Shown: positions 33,440-46,220 of the stretch, in pieces
Numbering within the stretch: the first letter of the stretch is position 1
Layout of the letters: every line of letters starts with the position of its first letter
Assembly: GCA_025330725.1 (NCBI GenBank)
Contig: JAIWND010000007.1
Span: forward strand, 248,001-312,000
Source: Chlamydoabsidia padenii
Taxonomy: Eukaryota; Mucoromycota; Mucoromycetes; Mucorales; Cunninghamellaceae
Direction: 5' to 3'
Length of the DNA: 64,000 bases
The notes under the pieces: generated by a model
Seen by the model: only the letters and a program-made list of their open reading frames with translations
Told to the model about the DNA's origin: nothing
The model's database searches: none
Made by a program: the position numbers and the translations under genes

Positions 33440-36400
33440 ATGGACTCTTCAAATGTACCACCTGTTGGAAGTAGGCCTATCAAGACACCAAAACGACGTT
33501 TAAATAAAGGATCGTCTACTGGATCTTTTGATTCATCCTCCTTTGGTGCACCTAGTCAACCTGCTTTTGGCACTGCCCCATCTTCACCTGGCGGATCTGT
33601 GCAACCCTTCGGTCAACAACAACAGCAACAACAAATGTTCTCCGGGTTTAATCCATCATCTATGACCAGCAACAGTCCTCAATCACCTTCTTTCCAACAA
33701 CAACAGCAACCAACTATGGGCGGTTTCGGCAATGTACAAGCTCCTCCTGCTCCTCCCGTATTTACATTCGGTACATCCACTCCTACTTCGATACCTCAAA
33801 CTCCACCTGCGTCTTCCGGCTTTGCTTTTGGCAACCAAAATCAAAATACTGGATTCAATTCTGGGTTTCAGCAACAATCATCAGCTGGTGGATTCAATGC
33901 GACGCCTTCTAACACCTTTAGTTTTGGCGCACCTTCAGCACCTCAACAGCAACAGCAATCAACAATCAACAGTAATCCTTTTGGAACCCAGACACCAACT
34001 AGTGGCTCGAATCATCAATTTACTACCACCGATTCTTCTATGGACTCCTCTGACGACCAAACAAAACCAGCCACAGGATTCTCATTCGGCACTCAAGCAC
34101 CAACAACAACAACATCATCATCGTCATTTGCATCACCTACTTTTAAAGGTCAATCATCCTTTACCATGAATTTTGGTGACCAATCTAAACCTACGACCTC
34201 TGGATTTTCGTTTGGCAGCGGGGCCAACTCGACAGGAGCAGGAAACACCTTGACATCTGGACAACAATCTACCGATACTCAACAGAATCAATCCTTTGGT
34301 GGTTTTGGTGCACAATCGAAAACAACTAGTTCAACACCTGCGCCTGCATTCTCGTTTGGAAATCCTCAAGCAACAGCAACATCTTCTCAAGTACAAAAAG
34401 ACTCAAATCAAACACCTTCATCGCCATTCTCATTTGGTGGCAACATATTTGGTACTGGGGCCACTGTATCCGGCAATACAGGCTTTGGATCTACTCCTAA
34501 AGGTAATGACAAATTATAGACAGGGATAATTATAGGCTTGGTACTAATGTTGTCGGTTGCTGCGTATATTAGAAGGTGAAAAGAAGGATGAAAATAAGTC
34601 ATCGGTCTCGTCTCCCTCCAGCTTTGGATCTACTATTGGTAAGATAATCATCATGCTGAACATGCGATATTTATGAAATACAATACTAACATTTTTTTTC
34701 CCTTCTTCTTCTCAAGTACCTCAAGGACAAAAGGATTCAAACCAAACACCGTCATCACCATTTTCATTCAGTGGGAGTGCATCTGGTGCTGGAGCTGGAG
34801 TGTCTGGCAATACAGGTTTTGGTTCTACTCCTACAAAAGGTAATAACTAAAGAAAGATAAGGAATGATGATGAACTTGACTAATTGTTGTTGGTTTTTTG
34901 CGTATACAGAAGGTGAAAAGAAGGAAGAAAACAAGCCATCAGTTTCGTCTCCGTTTAGCTTTGGCTCTACTACTGGTAAGGAAGTCATGAAGATAAGCGT
35001 GTTATGTTAACAGAATGTAATATTAATCTTGGCCAATCTCACATCATATCACCCACTTTTAACTGTAATAGGAACCAAGAATACTGGGGACCAACCAACT
35101 TCAAACTCACCTTTTGGGTCAACGAAAGGTAAGCGAAATAGTAGGAAAAAGGAGTAAACGTGTCACTGATCCAAACTTTTATTTTAATAGACAATAGCGG
35201 TGATGTAGATAAAAGCAACGACCAAGAATCAGCCTCAAAAACATCAGCTTTATCATTCAGTTTTGGGTCCACGACAGGTAAAAAAGGAACAAAATAGCTA
35301 TAGTAACCTTCTAATTGTTTTTTCTTCTTCTTTTTATTTAATGAAAATTAGGCTCTGCAACCACACAGGACAAACCTTCCAGTCCATTCTCCTTTGGCGT
35401 TTCATCAGCTGGTGATACAACTTCAGGTAATAGTAGAATGTATAATACCAGGGAACGAATATCCGACTGATATTCTCTTTTGAACGAACATGCATCATTA
35501 GGTTTAAAGCGAAAGGGATCGGATCTTCAACTTACACAGCCAAACAAGATGCCCTCATTCCAATTCAACACCAAGACCACATTTGGAACTTTGGAAAAAG
35601 ACAAGGTGGAAGAACGTGATGCATCAACAACAAATACCTCTATCGAATCAGCGACAACAGGGGATGACAAGGACAAGACAAGTGCACCAGCTCAATCGGA
35701 AACACAAACACCAGCAGTGCCAGCATCAACACCTACTAAAGAAACCGACAAATCTACCTCAGACCAATCTAGCCTTCCTGAAGGTCAAGCATCTGTAACA
35801 TCTACCGACTCTTCTTCTCAACAGGAACCATCGTCTGGTAGGTCAGGGGATCAATCGAAAACGACTAGTTCGGCGCCTGCAGCTGCATTCTCGTTTGGAA
35901 ATCCTCCAGCAACAGCAGCATCTTCTCAAGGACAAAAGGATTCCAATCAACCATCTTCATCGCCATTTTCATTTGGTACTGGTGCCGCTGTATCTGGCAA
36001 CACAGGCTTTGGATCTACTCCCGCAAAAGGTAATAACAAAACATAGGCATAAATGACTGTAGATTTGATACTAACCGTTGCCGGTTTTTTGCGTATACAG
36101 AAAATGAAAAGAAGGATGGAAACAAGCCATTGATTTCGTCTCCGTTTAGCTTTGGCTCCACTACTGGTAAGAACACCATCACGTTAAACTGTCATATTTA
36201 TGGAACACATGCTAATTATAACCAATTCTACTTCTTATCTCTTTGGGAACGCCAGCAACAAAACCTACTAGCGATGGATCAAGTGAAAAGCCAGCAGTAT
36301 TTTCCTTCGGAACACCCACATCCAAACCTACTGGTGATGAATCAGCTTCGAAACGACCAGCATTCAGTTTTGGAACACCAGCATCAAAGTCCACCAGTGA

Positions 36401-38365
36401 TGAATCAACCACGAAAGCACCAGCATTCTCTTTTGTTGCACCAGCATCAAAGCCTTCTAGTGATGAATCAACCGTGAAAGCACCAGCATTCTCTTTTGGA
36501 ACACCCTCGTCAAAACCTTCTAGTGATGAATCAGCCTCTAAACCACCAGCATTCACCTTCGCAAAACCAGCATCAAAGCCCACCAGTGATGAATCAACCA
36601 CGAAACCACCAGTATTCTCTTTTGGAACACCAGTACCGGCACCTTCTAATGAATCAGCCTCGAAACCACCAGTATTCTCTTTTGGAACACCAGCACCAAA
36701 GCCTGCAAATCAATTCACGTTTGGACAGCCTGATCCAGCATCAAAGAAAGGTAAAGCTGAAGGGGGAAAAAAAGGAAATAGGGTACTGATTCAAGTTTTT
36801 ATTATAATAGACAACAGTGATAATGTAGATAAAAGCAAGGGTCAAGGGTCGGTATCAAAACCACCAACCTCATCATTCAGCTTTGGATCTACAACAGGTA
36901 AGGAAAAAAAAGCAGGATTTGGGATGAATAAATGTGTTAATGGTGTCTCTTTGCTTAACGAACAATAGACTCTGCAACCAAACCGAGCAAACCTTCCAAT
37001 CTATTCTCATTTGGGGCTCCATCATCTGATGATACAACTTTAGGTAATCATGAAAAATGAAGGAAACATCCACATATGACTAATATATTTCATCAAACAC
37101 AAATTTTTAGGCTTAAAGCGAAAGGGATCGGATCTTCAATCTACATTACCAGCCAAGCTGCCCTCAGTCGGATTCGGCAGCAAGACTACCTTTGAAAGTC
37201 CGGCAAAAGACAAGGCGGAAGAACGTGGCGCCTCAACAACCAATGCTTCTACCGAGCCAGCCTCAGTAGCCGATGACAAGAACAAGACCAGCACACCCAG
37301 TCAATTGAAACCACAAACACCGGCAGTGCCAGTATCAACGCCAACTAAAGAAACTGACAAACCTGCCTCAACCCAATTCAGTCTTCCCAAAGGTCCAACA
37401 TCTTCATCGTTTGCTATTGCTTCTACAAAACCCAACACACCACCTCCTGTTGTCAAACTTGAAGATACGTTCAAACCACTGGTCACCAAAGATAGTACGC
37501 CTATCACTGTCTCATCCACCAGCACACCCAATAAAGGTATATTGAAATCATCATCAACATCAAAAGACACATTTGGCGTTGCGGCACCATCGACATCAGT
37601 ACAAACAGCAGTACAATCCAGTATTACCAGCGTGGACCAGATCAAGGATTCAACACGATTTGCTCAACTACCTACCGACGCACAAACTGTCCTCCTCGAT
37701 GCTGAACAGTTTATCCACAATCAACTACTGTTTTCCCGCAACATTCAAACTCGTATTGATGCTTTTGGCGGTGAAGATATACTTCATGTCAATACCCAGG
37801 TCTCCAAACTTTTAGACGTAAGTAAACAAAAAAAAAAGGGGGGGGAAAGGTGGCATGAATGCGTTGCTAACTAAATTGTTGAATATAGAATGTCGGGGCA
37901 TTAAAAGAACAACTGCAAGTACAATCTCAACAGATCACTCATCTTGGTACTGATATCAAACAACAAATGGATGCGACGGAAATCAGCAAGACCATCCTGG
38001 AACGTGGGCAAACAAAACGTATACCTCGATCAGGCGACCTACAGAAATACTTTGCTGTACTATATGAAAAACTGAAAACTCAACTGGTAGAATTTGAATC
38101 AACTATTAGACAAATCGAAGCACGTTTACAAAAAGAAACATCATCTGATCAATCAGTACAAGATATTGGTATGGTGCTCTCTTCTCAAAATCAATTGTTT
38201 TTATCTCTTACGGGCCAAGCTAGTCAACTACATCAACAAGTCCAAAGTCTGTTACCTCAAGGAAATAACAACAATAACAACAACAACAAAACTAACAATA
38301 ACATTGCCTCCATGAACCCTACCCTCTACAACAATACTGCTACTCGTACATTTGCTTTACCATAA
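33440..38365 (+). CDS. FG-repeat nucleoporin, Nup58/Nup49 type
   Basis: Fourteen exons (33440-34502, 34573-34638, 34717-34839, 34910-34975, 35072-35128, 35191-35277, 35352-35426, 35502-36029, 36101-36166, 36256-36750, 36811-36897, 36969-37043, 37111-37817, 37889-38365) join in phase to 1323 aa. Residues 1-1000 carry many FG units (FSFGTQ, FGSTTG, FSFGTP). The C-terminal 220 residues are a coiled coil matching Nup58/Nup45 and yeast Nup49: DAEQFIHNQLLFSRNIQTRI, then NVGALKEQLQVQSQQITHLG and LQKYFAVLYEKLKTQLVEFE. That part anchors the central channel complex with Nup54/Nup57 and Nup62/Nsp1; FG repeats form the transport barrier. It is more than twice the length of yeast Nup49, because of duplicated exon cassettes and an in-exon minisatellite. 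Confidence 0.85.
34910..37500 (+). repeat. Tandem duplication of a multi-exon FG cassette in the nucleoporin gene
   Basis: Exons of 66, 87, 75 nt and a longer exon occur twice in the same order: 34910-34975, 35191-35277, 35352-35426 and 35502 onward, then again 36101-36166, 36811-36897, 36969-37043 and 37111 onward. Coding and intron sequences both match. Both long exons begin with TTAAAGCGAAAGGGATCGGA, and both 66-nt exons follow the intron end TTGCGTATACAG. The 57-nt exon of the first copy is replaced by a 495-nt repeat-filled exon in the second. Confidence 0.85.
36256..36750 (+). repeat. In-exon minisatellite encoding SDES..KPPAFSFGTPAS units
   Basis: About eight imperfect copies of a unit of roughly 57-60 bp encode SDES(T/A)(T/S)K(P/A)PAFSFGTPASKP. 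The repeat keeps the FG phase, so copy-number change would lengthen the FG domain without a frameshift. Confidence 0.85.
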
Positions 38366-38897
38366 ACGTAGTTTACCTCTACTGTTTTACCTTGAACCAG
38401 CATTTATAATAAAATGATTCTTATTTAAACCCCGGTCTTTGTCTTTTTAAAATCCACCGAACTGTCTCCTTTTTGTTTCTTCCTCTTTTACTTTTATAAA
38501 TCTTCCTCAAACCACTGCACCATCCTCTTCCGTTGAAATGACAAAAAGTAAGAGCTGTTTAACATGGAAATAGTAGTATAACTTGATTCTTTACTGACAC
38601 ACCTTTTTTAATCGTACTTTGTTTGTGTAGGTTATGTGATAGGTGATAAACAGGTTGCACGTGTGGGATCGTGAAGTTGAAACTTGTTGACAGGTAAAGT
38701 AAACCCTTTTTGATTATTTTACTTTTGGTTACCCAATTTTACTTAATAAGATTATTTTTATTTTGACGTTTTTCTTTCTTTCTTCCTTTATTCTCCTTAT
38801 CTTCCTTTTTTTTTTCCCCCCCAAAAAATCCTCTCTCTCTCATTTCTACATCTTTGCCACTCTCATTAACCCTTCATTATATTATAAAACCCTAGGA
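38366..38897. other. Intergenic region upstream of the TMEM62-like gene
   Basis: Holds the nucleoporin polyadenylation signal, TTTAAACCCCGG near 38425 (a weak match to the recurrent motif), and a pyrimidine-rich leader up to the ATG at 38898. No gene is seen. Confidence 0.5.
38408..38413 (+). terminator. Polyadenylation signal of the nucleoporin gene
   Basis: TTATAATAAAATG about 45 nt after the stop codon. Confidence 0.5.
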
Positions 38898-41800
38898 ATG
38901 AAGCAAACAGTAATAGCTTGGTGTTGTTTACTATTGACATTCCTTTGCTCTCTTAGGGCTTGTCATCTTTATTGGTCTTCTACTATGGACTTTCGGTCGA
39001 CTGAAGGATCGAATCGTCCTCCGTGGTTACTTCTGCATAACAAGACTGAATTGGAACAGCGACGATTTTTATCTTCACTCACAGCAATAGAATCCTCTTT
39101 ATCAATACAACAACAAATTAATCCTACTATTGACAACTATCACTCACAACATGTATTGAATGATCAACCTGATGGCCTCTTCTATTTTATTCAGGTAATA
39201 AAAAGAAAAATGAAATCATAAAAAAAAGGGGGGGGGAGTTGGCAATCAATGGAACAAGTATGATGGTTTCATTATTTGTTGATGACTCTTATTAATAAAC
39301 AAAACAAAGAAAAGATGCGGGTTTCCCTTACGTATCAACTCACAGACTTTTCTTTTATGTTTTTAATAGATATCTGACCTACACATCTCCAAATACCGAA
39401 GTAAAGGTCATACCCTGCATTTCCTTCAATTCATCCAATCAGTACTTCCGATCATAAGGTAAAATATCACTAGATCATCCAATCCCTCAACTGACTCTCT
39501 CTCTGTCCTTATCTACTAGACCCGAATTTGTTGTTGTCACAGGTGATTTGACAGATGCAAAGGATCATCGACGTATCACTTCTCAACAATACCTCGAAGA
39601 ATGGAAAACATACAAGATGGCTATTGATCAACAACCGTGGACAAATACTACTTGGTACGACATGCGTGGCAATCATGATTGTTTTGACCTTCCATCCTGG
39701 CAATCAAAAGTAAACCTATATCGAACCTATGGGCAAAGTGCTGATCGCGTGGAACATGGAAAAGGAATTTATACTTGGCAACATTCTCCTTCTTATGGTG
39801 ATTATCAATTTGTGGCCATTGATGCTTGGTAAACTATATACGTGACTTGGTCATTCACTCACTCAATCACTGACTTTTTTTTGTACGTAGTCCGAAACGA
39901 GGACCCTCTCGCCCCTTCAACTTTTTTGGTTATCTGACATCAAATACCATGGATCGTTTGGCCAATGCATTATTGAAACCTTCAAATCATACATTTGTGG
40001 TAAGAAACAATATATATAAACAGATGGCAGATCAAGTAGACGAAGATGGTACTAACTCTCTGGAACCGTTTCAAAACTTATCGGGACGATAAAGTTTTCA
40101 CATTACCCGACCACGACAATGGTGTTTGGTGTTTCGAAGGACGGTCATACATTTAGGGATTTGGCAAAACATTACAGTATTTACTTTTGTGGTCATCTTC
40201 ATCGATTGATTGCTGGTAAGGTTGAAACATCACACACACACACACACATTCATCATCATACTCACTCATACTTCTGCTTTGTTATTGACAAGTTTAGGTT
40301 TAGGCGATGTACTTCAGTCATATGATCCTACAACGAAAACATTGGAATTGGAACTTGGCGATATGAAGGACCACGGCATGTACCGAATTGTTGCTGTGGA
40401 TAATGACATAATCTCTTTTGTGGATGCTCGACTTCCGTTGGCTCCCTCTACTCAACCACGATCTTCCTCTTTGATTCCTTTGTCTGCTGATGATAAAGTG
40501 GAATGGCCCACCAAACTTCCGATGGCTCCTGTTATCTTGATCACCAACCCAAAAGATTCACGCTTTATAATTGACAACAAGGAACCTCTGCATCGAATTC
40601 GTTCAAGCTCTCATATACGCTTCCTGGTCTTCACTGACCAACCACCAGACGGATTGGCTTTCCAAGTATTGATTGATGGGTTGCCTGTGGTGAACAACAA
40701 TGATGGAAATGGTACTGATACCTCCAACTCTCCTCTCTATGTCGGCAATGAAAAACAGCCTCTTTGGGTTCTACCTTGGAATCCGTCTACTTATGCAAAC
40801 GGTAGCCATGTGCTCTCTATTCAAGTCAAAACTGCTCATGGTCAACTTGGTGAATCTACTGTTATCTTTCGTATCGATGGTCGACGGACAAAGATTGGTG
40901 GTGGCGCCGGCGAATGGATCATAGCGACCCGTATGTCCTCTGTTGTAAGTGAAGTGATTAGATATGATTCGCAATACTCACTCCTTTTTTTTTTTTTTTT
41001 TCCCATATCCATAGTTCCAATGTATCACTTTACTGTCGATTGTTACCATGCTCGCCCTCTTACTCATTCCTCGATTTTACTCTGATCGCCAAGTCAGTCG
41101 ACGATTACTAGCACGAATCCATCGAATCGATCAACTCGGCACAGTAACAGGATATCGATCTCTCCAGCGCCAAATCCTCGTAGGTGCAATCCGATGCTTA
41201 CAGCTACCCTCAACACAACCTTCTATCTGGTATGGCACATTCGGTTATTTACTTGCGCTATTAACCCTACCTTGGTTCCGGGCCGAATTCATCCCGTCTG
41301 GTGAAACACCTGCCGAACGATTCGGCACCTTTTATTTGTACGGCATGGTCTTTGGAGAAGAATGGGTGCCCTTGGCGGATACTTGGATGTATGCGGCGGA
41401 ACAAGTCTGTTTGGATGTCGGGGTATTTTTTGCACTCTTCCTGATCCACACTATCCCGTCAGAACTACTGGTCTGTAGTCATATCAAGCTGACAATGCCT
41501 GGCGACTTACTCTTACGCCGCTCGATGGTGGAATCCCCTTGGTTTCGAGGTGTTGAAATCGTATACTGGTTATGGCGGATCTCTGAACTGGTGGCACTGG
41601 CTTCGTTTTATGGTGGTATTTGGCCGACTCTGGTGCAAAACATTCTTGTCGTGTGGTTGCTCTATGTGGGTATGACCTTGGGTACTTCTTTATGCACCTT
41701 CTCTTCTATGGGTGGCGGTAATGCTAGCAGGGGTGAACTTTATTGGATGACAAATGGATTGGATGGTTGTGAAGGATGTGGAAAAGGAACAGTCAAGTCA

Positions 41801-41953
41801 GCCATGGTGATGGATCAGCAGGAAACCGAAGAATGTCATGTGGTGGAATTGGACTACAGGCTCAGTGCAAGCTGTAGCAGTGGTAGTTCAGCATCTTCTA
41901 CACCATTCAATCGCAGCCCACGTGCAAAAAACCGAAAAAGAAATCGAGGGTAG
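38898..41953 (+). CDS. Transmembrane calcineurin-like metallophosphoesterase (TMEM62-like)
   Basis: Seven exons (38898-39194, 39370-39458, 39520-39828, 39891-39999, 40095-40215, 40298-40944, 41015-41953) join in phase to 836 aa. A signal anchor covers about residues 5-25. Metal-binding motifs of the calcineurin-like fold follow in order: SDLH (about 101-104), GDLTDA (GD about 137-138), GNHD (about 179-182), SHYP and GHLH. A beta-rich middle region (residues about 310-530) is followed by several C-terminal membrane segments, as in TMEM62. Family members are probably luminal or extracellular phosphoesterases; the substrate is unknown. The C-terminus is Ser-rich and basic (NRSPRAKNRKRNRG). Confidence 0.85.
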
Positions 41954-42285
41954 AAATTCTCCCGTCTAGTACTACAATAGAAATTACCATTTACCCCTTT
42001 GATTGACCTGATACAATTAGTTATGATTATAGTCCTAGTTATATATCTCCTCTATCCATACCATTATATACATTGTTTTATCTGCGACATCATCCCATTT
42101 GTTATAGCATAGGTTTATTGCAGTTTAGTTTTATATAACACCATTTTTTAAAACACCGGTTGGTTACTACTTTTATATTCAATGCCAGTTATGGAACAAT
42201 AAATTTTTTTCTTCTTTTCTTTGTCCCTCTCTCTCTCTCTTTTTTTATTTTTATTTTATTCCTTCGCCTTACTAGGTTGATCTTA
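41954..42285. other. Intergenic region
   Basis: 3' UTR of the TMEM62-like gene and leader of the AIG1-like gene, with a CT-rich stretch (42218-42260) just before the ATG. I see no other element. Confidence 0.5.
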
Positions 42286-42591
42286 ATGGATTATAAAAGC
42301 CAACGACTCGAGCGATCCAATTGGGCCATCATTCGCTGGTTCGGCTTTGATCAATTCGAACCTGAACGTGCCGTCACTTCCTACTGGATCTCTTCCAAAG
42401 TCTTTCTTGGCATTCGCCTACTCACGGCATTATACTCAACCATCGTCATGTGGTCCAGTTTGGGACAGAGTGCGGCATATCATCAAATGAGGACGTATTT
42501 TGGCTACTTCACCACACTCACCTTTATTGGGCTACATGCTTACCTGATAGTAAGTCATCGCCCTCCATTTTACACACCCACATGCTCACCA

Positions 42592-42622
<31 letters not shown>

Positions 42623-43477
42623 GATAGACATCAGTGTATCATCATGTACGTTATGTCTGGTCAGGACATCATTTGAACTCTTTTTTTAAACAACCAACCG
42701 TGATCAATTATCTTTATGTCTACTTGTATCACTCAATTATTACATTCAAGTAAGTCCGAGGCACACATTTTAAAACGGCGAATTAATTTTAACTTTTTTT
42801 TTTTCCCTTTCCCGATTTTCTTTTTACGTAATGTAGCATTGTAAGGCATTGAGGACGAGGGGGAAGGCAGAGTTGATCACTGACTTTTTTTTAACATTAG
42901 GTAACACCTGTAGTTTACTGGGCGGTTTTGAATCAGTATGGTGAGAAACCACAACCCTTCCAGACATTTGTTAACGATTCTGTGCATGGAGTATCTTTGG
43001 CACTCATGATGATTGATGTCATTTTTAATCGCATGAGGGTCTATACCAACATGATCATTCTTGTGATTATCAATGTCATTCTTTACATGTGCCTAGCTTT
43101 CCTTGTCCATGCGGTGTAGGTTTGGGAAAAAGAAAAAAGAGGGCGGGGATTGGAATCATACTGACCCTTTTCTTCTCCTTCTGTCTATTGGTAGAACTAA
43201 TGTATGGGCATACCCTTTCTTAAACTGGGATCTTGGATTAGAAGCTGCCTTGTTATATGTTTGTGTTGGTACATTCTTTACGGTGGTGTTTTTTATTATG
43301 GTGGCGATTCATGATTTACGAGACTGGATTGCTCAAATGTGTCATTGTGCGCCTCGCGAACGAATCAGTCCCAGAAGTATGGAATGGATGTCATTGCCTC
43401 AATATGATCAACAAGATTTGGATCGTAATGTGTCTTATGGTGAACCCTCCATGACTTCGATGCAGAATATACATTAA
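42286..43477 (+). CDS. FAR-17a/AIG1-like integral membrane protein, with a 4-nt microexon
   Basis: Exons 42286-42549, 42628-42749, 42837-42840, 42901-43115 and 43195-43477 join in phase to 295 aa. Six or so hydrophobic segments and the conserved block VVYWAVLNQY, FVNDSVHGVSLALMMIDVIF (with the family His) and NVWAYPFLNWD fit the FAR-17a/AIG1 family. Mammalian AIG1 and ADTRP are threonine hydrolases of fatty-acid esters of hydroxy fatty acids. I did not assign the catalytic Thr. A direct join of 42749 to 42901 gives an immediate stop (AAG TAA). The 4-nt CATT exon, flanked by TGTAG and GTAAGG, restores the frame as FNIVTPVVYW. The C-terminal 45 residues are a cytosolic tail. Confidence 0.75.
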
Positions 43478-43638
43478 TGCCCTTCTAGTTTTTATATTGG
43501 TAAACCCCTTTTTATTACACCATTACTTGTATTTTTTTTTTTTTTACTACTACTATACTACTACTATTTGATATCTATATATAGTTTTATTTGTTTAACA
43601 ACGTCTACTACTATTTTATTTATTACCAATTACACACT

Positions 43639-43644
43639 AATAAA
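43639..43644 (+). terminator. Polyadenylation signal of the AIG1-like gene
   Basis: CACTAATAAAAACC about 160 nt after the stop and only 12 nt before the end of the convergent protease gene, so the two 3' UTRs probably overlap. Confidence 0.5.
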
Positions 43645-43655
43645 AACCAGCGAAT

Positions 43656-46220
43656 CTAGTATATTGTCAATGGAGGAGCGGATTGCTCTTCCCAGTCCAT
43701 TTTCCGTCGGCCCTTATTTTGATGTATCAAGCGATTGGGTTCAAGTAATTGTTGACATGATGATGATGATGCTGCCTGCAGATCAGTCGAAGTGGATAAT
43801 GGTGGTAATGCTGTTGATGATAAAGTGCTTGATAAAGAAGAGGTGGAAGAAGATGGTGATGGGAATGGCGAGGATGAAGGTGTTGTTGTGGTGGTTGATG
43901 AAGGTGTTGATAATGATCGTGTTATACTGATGGGAGGTCTATCAGAATTCAATTTATCCAGTATTGACGTCGGTCGATCTGTTTCTTCTTCTTCTTTTCC
44001 ATTGATGACTATTGTTGATTTCGCTGATGTTGATGATAATGTTGTTGTTGCTGCTGTTGTAGTCGTAGTAGAGATGGTATATGTTTTCTTGACTAGAGGT
44101 ATATCCATAGATTCATAAAGTAGCATGTAAGGATTAGCCATCAAGACTTCATCAATGGTGCAAATGTCGACATTTTCATCCGATATCCGGTACCAAGTGT
44201 CGCTTCCCCGTAAAATACAGTCTTCAGGATTTGATTTACATTGTTGACATCCACATCCATTCGATATCACTCGTCGTTTGTAGGCAATAAAATGACCACA
44301 GTTGTGGCTGCCATAATGTACAATGATGCTCATCAGTCTATAGTTGACACCCTTCTTGTTGATACCCAATTGTTGATTGCCCACAGTGTTGTCATCGCTC
44401 TCCACAGTTGTTTGTGAGATGGGTTGGTCAGGTACGGTAGTCAAAGTGCCATTGGTGCAGAATCGTTCCATATCGAGATATTCAGGGAATTCCAATTGGC
44501 ATTTGTTCTTGTAGATGACACCGGAAGGATGGAAGGTTGATCTTGAGATGTGAAGACATAGGACTTTGGGTGGTTTGGCGAACATGACTTGTTTCGTAGA
44601 TTGACCATAGTTGGGTAGATAAGGAATTCGTCGTTGTTTGTTGTTGTTCTGTTTTTCGGCGGCCTTGAGTTGTTCATCTTCAAGATCCCCTCTTGACAGT
44701 CGATGGTTGATTTCATGCCGCTGTATTTCTACTTGGACCAACTGGGTTAAAGCTTCTCGTTTCGTCTTGGTGTCTTTGCATTGTTTGGCTTCTTGTTTCA
44801 GTCGATCGGATTCCACTCCCAGTCGGCCTACAAAGTCGAGGATCGAACACTTTTTGCATGATGTGTCATCTAGGTATTCCATTGTTGTCAATTGATCCAA
44901 ACATTCATGTAAAGTAGTTGAAGACTAGGGAAGAAAAAGAAGAAGAAGAAGGGTAGGTTAGTCATCAGGTTTAATATAGAATATGGAGAAAGAGGACTTA
45001 CGGTTTGAGGCAAAGTTAGTTGAATATTGTTAAAGGAGAAGTGACGAATGGCTTCCTATAAAATGCAAAAAAGATGGTGAGTATACATATATCTGTATAG
45101 TTTGATACTTACTGTGTATCCACATGTAGTACATGATAAACGGTTTGCAAGAAGACCAGTGAATGGATTCGTCTGTTGTGGTTGATAGTGGTGATTAGCA
45201 GTAAAAGAGGATGGCGTGGCTGTAGAGTTCAAAAAGGCAAGTTTCCCAGACGAGAAGATAGGGCCAAATGACGACGATCCCGCATGACTCAGCAAATCCT
45301 TCAACCCAGTATTAGCATATCGACCGGTGCTGGTGGCGGCGGTCGAATCTTCAGTATCCAAAGCACCCGATAAGAGCTGGAAGAGTTCATGAGCATCTTG
45401 TTGTTCTCGATTGACGACACGGTGATTGGCATTGATGGCCAACACTATATCAGTAGGTCGGAAGGCGAGTTTGGTGGTTTCTAGTTCATCCAAAGGTCGA
45501 GCCAAGAGTCGTAGGGTTTTGCATAATGATCTTGTCACCGGAAGCGACTGATCCACATGGTTATTGTTCATTTGATCCAAATAAAGTTGAAGACGTGGCA
45601 ATGATGATAAAGCCTATATCATAACAGTGTCAGTAATCTGATATCATGTTTCACCTACATCCATTTTTTACCTGAAGAACTGAATTCAAGTAGCACGTAT
45701 TTCCTGTATTCACTAATCCAGATACAACCAGAGGGTAGTCTTCATTGTTTTTGGGAGGCTTGATACAAACATTGGCAAGTTGAGAATTGGAAGCGAGTGC
45801 TGAGTGTTGCTGTGTCATTGTTCCTACTGCTGATGTTGTAGATCTGCTAAAAAAAGAAGGTCTTGCTGATATAATGCTGCGTTGCCTCTTGTCATTGTTG
45901 TCACCGTCAAGATCATTTTGGATAGTGGAAGTGTTAGTGTCGTCGGTCATAGGAAGCCAGAAGAATAAAGTGTCCAATAATCCAAACAAGCCCAGTTCTT
46001 CTAAAACCACAAGGAGCCACATGTGAGAATAATGACAGATTCGTTTATAAAGATGACGATATCCTTGTTGTCGAGGTAGTCGTAGTGAGAAGGAAAGAGA
46101 CGAGGAGGAGAGAAGTAAAGGGACAATAATTAAGACTGTCCCAAGTAAAAGTAAAAACAGCTGAATAAACATCGAGAAGTCTGCCATTAGCATCTGGAGA
46201 CATCCCAGCGTCATTTCCAT
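43656..46220 (-). CDS. Membrane-anchored ubiquitin-specific protease (Ubp1/USP30-like)
   Basis: Four minus-strand exons (45672-46220, 45113-45613, 45002-45055, 43656-44924) join in phase to 790 aa. The Cys box GLVNTGNTCYLNSVLQ lies at residues 168-183 with Cys176 as nucleophile. The His box HYGSHNCGHFIAYKR has the catalytic His near 579, and WYRISDENVDICTIDEVL follows. CxxC pairs of the zinc knuckle are visible (CTTCGYT and CKKC). The N-terminus has strong hydrophobic stretches (about residues 16-42 and 68-90), which would tether the enzyme to a membrane, as in yeast Ubp1 (ER) or USP30 (mitochondria). The last 160 residues are Ser/Thr-rich and disordered. The gene removes ubiquitin from substrates not identifiable here. 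Confidence 0.88.

Noticed and set aside
33272..33480. Spliced open frame (KEEALLWISRYKALEI) ahead of the nucleoporin start
   Set aside because: It lacks an ATG and runs in another frame than the nucleoporin; it is treated as 5' UTR with an intron.
36212..36601. 129-codon minus-strand frame with VDSSLVGFDAG repeats
   Set aside because: It is the antisense of the nucleoporin minisatellite; the repeat keeps both strands open.
36256..36750. Regularly spaced repeats resembling a CRISPR array
   Set aside because: Units are contiguous, coding, imperfect and in a eukaryotic nucleoporin exon, with no spacers.
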